DNA from: Planctomycetota bacterium
Lineage (GTDB): Bacteria; Planctomycetota; PUPC01; DSUN01
Length of the DNA stretch: 11,876 nucleotides
Direction of reading: 5' to 3'
Assembly: GCA_016872875.1 (NCBI GenBank)
Contig: VGYW01000262.1
Span: forward strand, 1 to 11,876
Made by a program: the position numbers and the translations under genes. This document shows positions 6,264 to 11,876 of this stretch, piece by piece. Position 1 is the first letter of the stretch. Every line of letters begins with the position of its first letter. A model generated the notes under the pieces. That model had not been told where the DNA came from. It was given only the letters and a program-made list of their open reading frames with translations, and searched no databases.

Positions 6264-7466
6264 TCAGACATACCGCCCGAACTCCATGCAGGCGGCGTAC
6301 ATGGCGGCGACGCTTGCGACGGGGGTGAAGGGGGCCAGGTTGTTGCCCTCGCGGAGGACGAACCTGCCGCCGTCCATGACGCCCGAGTGGAGGATGCGCT
6401 TGGCCTCGTCCCGAATCGCCTGCGCCGAACCGGTGCGCAGAAGCTCGACGTGTGGCCCGCCCTGGATCGTGACGTCGGGGCCGAGCTCGCGGCGCATCGC
6501 ACCGTGGTCAACGGGGAAGCCGGTGTCGAAGCTCCTCACCTTCAGCTCGTCGTGGATGGTCTTGAAATGGCGCGTGGCGTCGCCGCAGAGGTGGATCGAG
6601 TTTGGGCCTTCGGGGCCGAAAGTCTCCATGAGCCGCTTGTGGTAGGGCAGGACGAGCTCGCGGTAGGTGTCGAGCGAGAGAAGCTGGATGCTGTCGTCGG
6701 CGAAGCCCCAGGCCTTGCTCTCGACGGTCTGGCCGAGGCGCTCGCGGTAGGCCCGGATGCGGCGGATCGTGGCCTCCACGATGAGGGTCATCAGGTCGTG
6801 GTAGAAGCCGGGGTCGGTGTACATGTCGAGGCAGATTTCGGTGGGGCCGCGTAGTGCGCAGGCGATGGTGAACGGCCCGTCGGTGCCGCAGCCGGTGGGG
6901 GAGCCGGCCTTGACTGGGCGGCCGCAGAACTCGTAGCCCTTCGCCCGCTCCTTGAAGCGCCCGAAGTAGTCCCAGTTCCGCCCCATCCAGCCGCCGAAGG
7001 GGTCGGGCGCGCCGCGCGCGATGAAGGCCGCCTTGCCCACGCCCGCGGCGTGGCCCGTCACTCCGTGGCGGGATTCCGCCGCGGAGCGGCGGGCCACGTC
7101 CGTGATGAACGGGGGCGAGTCGGGCACGTTGCCCTCGATGAACCGCAGCGGCGCCCCCCACCAGAGCGCCTCGTAGCTGTTCTGGAAGTCCACGCTCACC
7201 GCCCAGGTGTCGGGGAGGCCCATCTCGGCGTCCTGGGGCAGGTTGTGGCGGACCCAGTGCTGGTGGCGGAGCTGCGTCTCGAACATCACGTCGGGGTCGT
7301 TGAAGTACTCCTCATACGTGACCCCCTTCGTGTTGATGGCTGGGTCGAGGATAGTGAAGCGCGACGAGATGCCGAGCACCATCGGCACCCGCGAGGGCTT
7401 TCCCTCGTGGAAGCGCTTCCAGACCTCCTTCACCTCGGCGTTGTGCGCGGCGAAGTCCATCTCCAT
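6264..7466 (-). CDS. Uroporphyrinogen decarboxylase (URO-D) superfamily protein, not canonical HemE
   Basis: A 400-residue protein of the URO-D/corrinoid methyltransferase superfamily (TIM barrel). Recognisable parts are GKPSRVPM near residue 22, TGCGTDGPFTIAC (191-203), GFADDS (254-259), the strand with HLCG (H292, C294) and FDTG (313-316). HemE lacks the H-x-C pair, whereas MtbA/MtaA-type corrinoid methyltransferases use it to bind zinc. The third zinc cysteine of those enzymes normally lies in a GCG segment before the final helices, and here that place reads EGNNLAPFTP (from about 373), so zinc binding may be altered or lost. It probably acts in methyl transfer or an unknown demethylation in the cytoplasm. 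The start ATG at 7466 has GAGGAG 9 nt upstream; an in-frame ATG at 7460 is possible. Upstream in-frame ATGs lie in a repeat and are rejected. A 50-bp palindrome interrupts the coding sequence. It follows the ATPase gene at 172 bp. Confidence 0.82.
   Translation of the reverse strand: MEMDFAAHNAEVKEVWKRFHEGKPSRVPMVLGISSRFTILDPAINTKGVTYEEYFNDPDVMFETQLRHQHWVRHNLPQDAEMGLPDTWAVSVDFQNSYEALWWGAPLRFIEGNVPDSPPFITDVARRSAAESRHGVTGHAAGVGKAAFIARGAPDPFGGWMGRNWDYFGRFKERAKGYEFCGRPVKAGSPTGCGTDGPFTIACALRGPTEICLDMYTDPGFYHDLMTLIVEATIRRIRAYRERLGQTVESKAWGFADDSIQLLSLDTYRELVLPYHKRLMETFGPEGPNSIHLCGDATRHFKTIHDELKVRSFDTGFPVDHGAMRRELGPDVTIQGGPHVELLRTGSAQAIRDEAKRILHSGVMDGGRFVLREGNNLAPFTPVASVAAMYAACMEFGRYV
7049..7098. repeat. 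50-bp palindromic element inside the UroD-like coding sequence
   Basis: Arms 7049-7070 and 7077-7098 are 22 bp each, complementary at 19 of 22 positions, around a GGATTC loop. The three mismatches are all transitions that could still pair as G-U in one RNA strand. The ends CGTGGCCCG and CGGGCCACG match perfectly. It is read in frame and encodes roughly VARRSAAESRHGVTGHAA, an Arg/Ala/Ser-rich stretch in the middle of the enzyme that does not resemble URO-D family sequence. This resembles the Rickettsia palindromic elements, which insert in frame into genes; kinship is not claimed. Confidence 0.75.
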
Positions 7467-7500
7467 CGGTTTTCTCTCCTCTGCGAGCTCCCGTTCTAAG

Positions 7501-7598
7501 GCGGTCGTCGCCCGCAACAAAAGGGGATGATTGGATGGATGGATGAATGGATGATTGTCTGACGCCCATCCACCCATCCACCCATCCATTCATCCCCC
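7501..7598 (-). repeat. GGAT/ATCC palindromic element, copy A, in the UroD gene leader
   Basis: Left arm 7522-7552 is made of GGAT-type tetramers and the right arm, to 7598, of ATCC tetramers, with a loop around GATTGTCTGACGC. Next to it is a small stem GCGG...CCGC (7501-7515). It aligns without gaps to copy B at 8813-8910 with 83 of 98 positions identical, and 78 of 88 after the first ten bases. Four of five further bases (CTAAN) also match outside. It lies between the ATPase stop and the UroD-like start, so the transcript of the UroD gene would carry the hairpin about 40 nt before its ribosome-binding site. Read through on the minus strand it gives HPSIHPSNHP-like peptides that falsely extend the gene. 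Confidence 0.85.
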
Positions 7599-7638
7599 AC
7601 AAGTGAGCGGAACGGAGGCTGCACCATCAGGCTCCCGC

Positions 7639-8799
7639 TCAGGGCAGGTGGGGAAGGCCCAGGTAGCGGACGGCCAGCGGCCCCTGCCTGCGCTCGTAGG
7701 GCTTAGTGACAAGTGGGCTGACGACGTAGTTCGCGCCTGCGGGGTACGCTTCGCGGAACTCGGCCAAGGCCCGCGCCTCGAAGCGGTCGGGCTCCACCTT
7801 GCACTCCACGGCATCCACCCGCTGCCCGCTGCCCTTCACCACGAAGTCCACCTCACGCCCCGATCGGTCGCACCAGTAGGCCAGCACACGGTCGCCCGCG
7901 GTGGCCCGCAGGGCGTCGAGCACGAGGTGCTCCCAGAGGATGCCACGGTCCTCCTCGCGGATTGTGTCCCAGCCCCTCACGAAGGTCACGAAGCCGGTGT
8001 CGAAGGCGTAGCACTTCGGTCGGCGCGTGACCTCGGGGCGCCGGCCGCCGTGGAACGGCGGGAGGAGGAAGACGGCGTGTGCGACGGCCATCGCCTCGAC
8101 GTGGGCTTTGACCGTGGGGCGCGAGAGGCCGCTGAGCGCCGCGAGGCTCGTGTAGTCGAGCGCCCCGCCGCTCTGGCGCAGCAGGAGTTGAAGCAGCTTC
8201 AGGAAGCCCACGCGGTTTCGGATGGCGAAGAGCTCCTGGATGTCGCGCGCGTAGAAGCTGTCCATCCACTCCGCGAAGAAGGCGGGGTCCTTCTCGGCGG
8301 CCAGGAGGGGCTCGGGCAGGCCGCCGTGGAGAAGGCGGCGGTCGAGGTCACTCACGCCGAAGGCCTCCACGCACTCCGTCCAGAGCACTGGCGGCAGGTG
8401 AATGGCCAGCTTGCGGCCCGTCAGGCTGTCGCGGAACTTCCGCGTGGCCGCGAGGGTGGACGAGCCGGTGGCGAGCACGCGCAGATGAGGAAAGGCGTCC
8501 GCAGCGATCTTCAGCACGCGGCTCGGGTCGCCGAGCCGGTGGATTTCGTCGAAGACCACGGTTGCGCCGCGGGGCAGGCTGGCCAGGAACGGCTCAGGGT
8601 CCTGGAGACGTCGCGCTTCGGACGGCAGGTCGCAGTTGACGTAGAGTGCGTCCGGCAGCATCCGTGCGAGGGTGGTCTTGCCGACCCGCCGCACGCCGGA
8701 GAGCCAGACCACAGGGCGCTTGCGCCACGCGGCCTCGATGCGCCCGAGCCACAAGGGTCGGGGCCTGACCCCCGCTGATGATGGAGAAGGTGCGGCCAT
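7639..8799 (-). CDS. ATP-binding protein, AAA_14 plus DUF4143
   Basis: A 386-residue protein, typical of this family in length. The N-terminal P-loop ATPase shows LSGVRRVGKTTLA (Walker A lysine K41), ATVVFDEIH (Walker B, 79-87) and LATGSS (109-114). A helical segment with SFYARDIQEL (181-190) and a winged-helix-like part (TSLAALSGLSRPTVKAHVE, 217-235) link to the DUF4143 domain. That ends in GREVDFVV (315-321) and ECK (332-334), the D...ExK layout of a restriction-endonuclease-like fold. Members are abundant, multi-copy and of unknown biological role. The start ATG at 8799 has AGGGGA 4-5 nt upstream; the longer in-frame ORF to 8961 is repeat-derived. A strong promoter lies at 8980-9008. The gene is bracketed by copies A and B of the GGAT/ATCC element, suggesting it may be a cassette. 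No functional tie to neighbours is seen. Confidence 0.88.
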   Translation of the reverse strand: MAAPSPSSAGVRPRPLWLGRIEAAWRKRPVVWLSGVRRVGKTTLARMLPDALYVNCDLPSEARRLQDPEPFLASLPRGATVVFDEIHRLGDPSRVLKIAADAFPHLRVLATGSSTLAATRKFRDSLTGRKLAIHLPPVLWTECVEAFGVSDLDRRLLHGGLPEPLLAAEKDPAFFAEWMDSFYARDIQELFAIRNRVGFLKLLQLLLRQSGGALDYTSLAALSGLSRPTVKAHVEAMAVAHAVFLLPPFHGGRRPEVTRRPKCYAFDTGFVTFVRGWDTIREEDRGILWEHLVLDALRATAGDRVLAYWCDRSGREVDFVVKGSGQRVDAVECKVEPDRFEARALAEFREAYPAGANYVVSPLVTKPYERRQGPLAVRYLGLPHLP

Positions 8800-8812
8800 A
8801 ACTTCCCCTAAC

Positions 8813-8910
8813 GCGGCTTGTGGCCGCAACCAAAGGGGATGATTGGATGGGTGGATGGATGGATGATTCTCTGACACACATCCACCCATCCATTCATCCA
8901 TCCATCCCCC
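8813..8910 (-). repeat. GGAT/ATCC palindromic element, copy B, in the ATPase gene leader
   Basis: Same architecture and orientation as copy A. The outer arms, each 31 nt between 8834 and 8910 (starting GGGGAT and ending ATCCCC), match each other's reverse complement at 26 of 31 positions around a loop near ATTCTCTGACACAC. The small side stem is GCGGC-TTGTG-GCCGC (8813-8827), one pair longer than in copy A although its loop sequence differs. The transcript from the promoter at 8980-9008 would include the whole element directly before the ATPase ribosome-binding site (8804-8809). Confidence 0.85.
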
Positions 8911-8979
8911 AACATGCGCGCGTGGCGAGCACAAGTGACGACGGAACAGTCCATGCACCAAGGCGATACGCGCAAGTCT

Positions 8980-9008
8980 ATTTTACGTACTTCCAGAAAT
9001 AATGTCAA
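8980..9008 (-). promoter_or_regulatory. Strong sigma70-type promoter for the ATPase gene
   Basis: On the minus strand a perfect TTGACA (9003-9008) is followed by exactly 17 nt and TAAAAT (8980-8985), 5 of 6 matches. It sits in a locally AT-rich patch that stands out from the GC-rich surroundings. The -35 box begins directly after the stop codon of the DUF5107 gene (9009-9011). Transcription would start near 8973, giving a leader of about 170 nt containing repeat copy B. Confidence 0.7.
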
Positions 9009-11876
9009 TCATGTTTTCGCGAGGAGCTCGGCGGCGCGGGACTTGAAGTCGGTCGTGGTGGCTTCGCGGGGCTGGGCCTCGGATGCGGCGGCGGCGAGGA
9101 GGCGGCGGGCGGCCTCCTTGTCGCCCAGTTGAAGGGCGCACCAGCCGGACCAGAAGAGGGCGTCGGCGTCGTCGGTGCGCGTCGGCTTGCCGACGGCGAG
9201 GTGGTGGGGGTATTCGGCGGCGGCCTCGAAGTGCGCGCGGGCGGCGGCCAGGTTGCCGGCCTCCTTGTCGCGGTGGCCGAGGGCGATGTGGGCTTCCTTC
9301 CAGAGGAGCCTGGGCTTGGCCTCGCCCTCCCAGGGCTTGAAGCGGCAGGTGGAGAGGAGCTCGATGGTGCGCTCTGGCGCCCCGGCCCGCAGGCAGGCGT
9401 CGGCCCAGCGGGCCACCACCTGCCACTTGGCCTTCACGGGGTCGGGGGCCGACTCGAAGGCGGCCAGGCGCTCGGCGTGGCGGCCGGAGGCCGAGAGGAT
9501 GTGGTCGCGCTCGAGCCACAGTCGCCATGCGGCGGTTTCGAGTTTCGAGTTTCCGGTTTCGAGTGAAGAGAGGGCGTGGGAGTAGGCGTGGAGGGCGTCG
9601 GGGGCGTTGCGCTTGAATTGCCAGCGGTAGAGGGCGAGGTCGCGCCAGGCGAGGACCGCGATGTCGGCGGTGTCGCGGGGCAGAGACGCCCCGCCCACAG
9701 GCAGGGACGCCCCGCCCACGGGATTGGTGGCGCGGGTCCAGTGGTCGGCCGCCTCGTCCCAGCGGGCGAGGGCGGCGAGGCAGTTGCCGAGGAGGAGGCT
9801 GGCCAGAGGGTCGTCGGGGCAGAGCTGGAGGGCGACTCGCAGGGCGTCGGCGTCCTCCACGCGGTGCGGGTTGACGAAGAGGGGCGATTGGCGGGCGGCC
9901 TCGCGGGCCGCAGCCAGAGCTTCGGTCGCTTTGCCCATCCGCCAGTGGCAAAGGGCGATGTGGTAGAGGAGCATCGCCTGACGGGCCGGGTCGACTCGCT
10001 GGCGGGCTGGGCCACTGAGCCACGCGATGGCGTCGTCCCAGGCCCCCACCCGCTCGTACTCGCAGGCCACCTCGATGAAGGCTTGTGGATCGTGCCCGAA
10101 CACGCCGTCTAGCACGAGTCGCGTCGCCTTGTGTCTGGCGCCATTCAGGAAGTAGGCCTCGCCCCAGCAGAGGGCCTCAAGGGCACTTCTCCTGTACCCC
10201 GAGTCCACAAACGGCCGGGCAAACTTGCGGTCGCCAGCTCTGCGTGAAGCCAGACCGCAGAGCGCGCATAGTCGGCTGTCGCTTTCGGCGATGTATGCGC
10301 CCTCGGCGAACAGACTGCCGGCACGGAGCGGGTGCCCGGCGCGCAGGGCCATCTCGCCAAGGAGGCCGGCGGCGCTTGCCGCGCAGCGGGGGCTGCGGAG
10401 GAGGGCGTGGAGCTGGGCGGTCGGCTCGCCGCCCTCTTGGAACGTCGCCACGCTGAGCCACCAGAGGGCGTCCTCGCTCTGGGGGTCGGTGGCGAGGGCC
10501 TTCCCCGCCCAGTCCTTCGCGGCCTCGGTCTGGCCCCGCTTGAGGTGTATCTGGGCCAGGCCGTTCATCGCCGCAAGGCACGCGGGGTCGAGCTCAATGG
10601 CCTTGCGGTAGCACTCGGCGGCGGCGGAGAGGTCGTTGTACTGCTCGTGGCCGCGCGCCTTGAGGAGCCAGCCCTGGAGGGTGGCCGGCGTGTCCTCCAG
10701 CGACACCTCGGGCAGGCCGATGTGGGGCGGCACGCCGTCGAGCGCCGGCCGCACGGCGTCCTCCTCAATCTGGAGCGTTACCTTGTCCGCACCAATCTCG
10801 ACGGCGACCGGCCCATCGCCCTCGATCGGCACGCGGAGGGAGCGGCTCTCGCCCGGCGCGAAGGGGAAGCGTGCGGACTTCAGGACACGCTCGCCCTGCC
10901 GCACGACGATGGGGGTTCGCTTGACGCGCGCGAGGGCGAGGAGGCGAAGGTCGAGCGCGTCGCCATCCCGCACGGCGTTCAGCACGAGGTCTCCCGCGGC
11001 GTGGACGACTCCGCCGAGGCCCCAGACGGGCGCCCAGCTCTCGTCCCACTCCTCGACCGCGCCGGGGGCGAGGAGGCGGTGGACGCCCTGGTGGACGAAG
11101 CGGCCGCTCTGGAGCTCGATGTACGGCTCGCCGCGGGCGTTGAGGAGCTCTGCCCACATGCGCCCGTGGCCGCCGTGGCCCCAGGAGAACATCTTGCGGC
11201 CCGGCACCTCGAAGCGCGATGCCTGGTGGACCACGCCGCAATCGAGCTCCTCGTAGTAGCCGCCGAACCAGTCGGCGCGGAGGTCCCTGGCAAAGATGTC
11301 CCCGCCCCGCTCCAGGTTCTTATACCGGCTGAGGTCGCGCCCCTCCTGCATCGGGAAGCTCGCGTCGCGGTTCGTGCCGTACCACACGGAGAGGACCTTG
11401 GTGGCGGGCAGGAGGAGGCGGAAGTCCTCGCGGGCAGGCACCGCGGAGTTGGACCAGAAGTAGATGCGGTGGAAGAAGGGCGTGCGGTTGAAGAGGCGGA
11501 TGCGGACGCCGAGGCGCCAGTCGTCGGGCCTCAGCGTGAGGGCCACCTGCCAGGCCATGCGCGTGAGGTGCTCCACACCGCCCACGAAGGCCGTCGCGCT
11601 CCCGTCCTTACTCTCGGCGAGATGCCAGGCCACGCGGTCGCTCGTCGTGACCATGTGGCCGACGTGAGGGAAGTTCCACTCGATCCCCCCCGCCCACCAG
11701 GCGCCCCGCATGGCCACCAGGCCCAGTTTGAGGGGCACGTTGTGGTAGAAGACCTCGCGGTCGTGGACCAGGTCGCGGAGCGAGAGGATGTGGCCGCCCA
11801 ACTCGGGGAGCACCGTGAGCCGCAGCAGGCCGTTATCGAGCACCACCGCCTTGAACTCCCGCTCCTCCATCTCGTC
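9009..11876 (-). CDS. DUF5107 domain protein with C-terminal TPR array (5' end outside window)
   Basis: At least 955 residues; the frame stays open to the window edge. Numbering from the ATG at 11870, residues 5-35 (FKAVVLDNGLLRLTVLPELGGHILSLRD) and GAWWAGGIEWNFPHVGH (56-72) are typical of DUF5107, a beta-sandwich related to carbohydrate-binding/mutarotase-like folds. In other members about 50-90 residues precede this point, so the ATG at 11870 is probably internal and the real start lies beyond the window. The beta part runs to about 370. From about 395 to the end are TPR-like helical repeats, clearest at ARGHEQYNDLSAAAECYRKAIELDPACLAAMNGLAQIHLKRGQTEAAKDW (405-454), others at 635-660, 685-710 and 865-885. 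Such proteins are thought to handle carbohydrate, but no reaction is established. Any signal peptide would be off the window. Two odd short repeats interrupt the TPR part, at residues 717-731 and 769-779. Confidence 0.85.
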   Translation of the reverse strand, partial: DEMEEREFKAVVLDNGLLRLTVLPELGGHILSLRDLVHDREVFYHNVPLKLGLVAMRGAWWAGGIEWNFPHVGHMVTTSDRVAWHLAESKDGSATAFVGGVEHLTRMAWQVALTLRPDDWRLGVRIRLFNRTPFFHRIYFWSNSAVPAREDFRLLLPATKVLSVWYGTNRDASFPMQEGRDLSRYKNLERGGDIFARDLRADWFGGYYEELDCGVVHQASRFEVPGRKMFSWGHGGHGRMWAELLNARGEPYIELQSGRFVHQGVHRLLAPGAVEEWDESWAPVWGLGGVVHAAGDLVLNAVRDGDALDLRLLALARVKRTPIVVRQGERVLKSARFPFAPGESRSLRVPIEGDGPVAVEIGADKVTLQIEEDAVRPALDGVPPHIGLPEVSLEDTPATLQGWLLKARGHEQYNDLSAAAECYRKAIELDPACLAAMNGLAQIHLKRGQTEAAKDWAGKALATDPQSEDALWWLSVATFQEGGEPTAQLHALLRSPRCAASAAGLLGEMALRAGHPLRAGSLFAEGAYIAESDSRLCALCGLASRRAGDRKFARPFVDSGYRRSALEALCWGEAYFLNGARHKATRLVLDGVFGHDPQAFIEVACEYERVGAWDDAIAWLSGPARQRVDPARQAMLLYHIALCHWRMGKATEALAAAREAARQSPLFVNPHRVEDADALRVALQLCPDDPLASLLLGNCLAALARWDEAADHWTRATNPVGGASLPVGGASLPRDTADIAVLAWRDLALYRWQFKRNAPDALHAYSHALSSLETGNSKLETAAWRLWLERDHILSASGRHAERLAAFESAPDPVKAKWQVVARWADACLRAGAPERTIELLSTCRFKPWEGEAKPRLLWKEAHIALGHRDKEAGNLAAARAHFEAAAEYPHHLAVGKPTRTDDADALFWSGWCALQLGDKEAARRLLAAAASEAQPREATTTDFKSRAAELLAKT
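9535..9562 (-). repeat. Four tandem heptamers GTTTCGA inside the TPR coding region
   Basis: GTTTCGA, GTTTCGA, GTTTCCG and GTTTCGA follow each other without a gap (plus-strand reading). On the coding strand they give SLETGNSKLETA (residues 769-780 counted from the ATG at 11870). A 7-nt unit read in triplets cannot give a regular peptide repeat, so the DNA repeat, not selection on protein, explains the pattern. It lies between two TPR helices, where extra residues would be tolerated. Confidence 0.7.
9680..9721 (-). repeat. 21-bp tandem duplication encoding PVGGASL twice
   Basis: Units 9680-9700 and 9701-9721 agree at 19 of 21 positions, and on the coding strand each encodes PVGGASL (residues 717-730). 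The first unit overlaps a hairpin GCGGGGC...GCCCCGC at 9675-9694. The peptide is Gly/Pro-rich and falls between TPR helices (WTRATN before, DTADIAVLAW after), so it reads as an in-frame insertion in a loop. Confidence 0.75.

Noticed and set aside
7467..7589. N-terminal extension of the UroD-like gene beginning MDGWMGGW
   Set aside because: It is translation of the GGAT/ATCC repeat copy A. A good ribosome-binding site and the family's N-terminus place the start at 7466.
7555..8778. 407-residue plus-strand open frame opposite the ATPase
   Set aside because: It begins in the repeat, has biased composition and no domain, and is antisense to a well-supported gene.
8800..8961. N-terminal extension of the ATPase gene (HPSIHPSNHP segment)
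   Set aside because: It is translation of repeat copy B. The ATG at 8799 has a close AGGGGA site, and homology begins after it.
1..11876. tRNA, rRNA, insertion sequences or transposase genes
   Set aside because: No such sequence was recognised on either strand; the mobile-looking features are only short repeats.

Overview
The window is a high-GC bacterial accessory region. Its gene content is one DUF5107/TPR protein, a non-HemE uroporphyrinogen-decarboxylase-family enzyme, an NHS-type major facilitator, an AAA_14/DUF4143 ATPase and a HEAT-repeat membrane protein. Together with many short palindromic and tandem repeats between and inside genes, this fits Planctomycetota or a related group such as Lentisphaerota or Hydrogenedentota. 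That assignment is an inference from family content, since no rRNA or marker gene is present.

Layout: a HEAT-repeat membrane protein (72-842, +) converges on a block of six minus-strand genes. Read from right to left these are: DUF5107/TPR protein (9009-11876, 5' end outside the window), AAA_14/DUF4143 ATPase (7639-8799), UroD-family protein (6264-7466), Eco57I/TaqI-like DNA methyltransferase (3339-6089), stand-alone ComEC-like metallo-beta-lactamase protein (2306-3349) and nucleoside:H+ symporter-like MFS permease (977-2218). Sugar-related DUF5107, UroD-like and nucleoside-transporter genes suggest a catabolic or uptake background. The methyltransferase/MBL pair looks like an inserted defence-type module.

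The methyltransferase and MBL genes overlap by 11 bp. The MBL gene appears to start at TTG behind a GGGAGG ribosome-binding site embedded in the end of the methyltransferase gene. The methyltransferase has motifs X, I and IV and a TaqI-like C-terminal half but no recognisable nuclease motif. Its partner carries the full ComEC-type metal-binding set. The most interesting hypothesis here is therefore a restriction-modification-like pair whose effector is a ComEC-type MBL nuclease. This is an inference, not a demonstrated system.

The second notable layer is short repeats. Two 98-bp elements (7501-7598 and 8813-8910; 83/98 identical, no gaps) with GGAT/ATCC arms bracket the ATPase gene in direct orientation and occupy the leaders of two genes. 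A third intergenic palindrome has TCGTCC/GGACGA arms (864-960). Inside coding sequence there are a 50-bp palindrome in the UroD-like gene and, in the TPR region of the DUF5107 gene, a 21-bp tandem duplication and a run of four heptamers, all kept in frame. The gaps between genes are all under 300 bp, and apart from promoters, ribosome-binding sites and these repeats I see nothing else in them.
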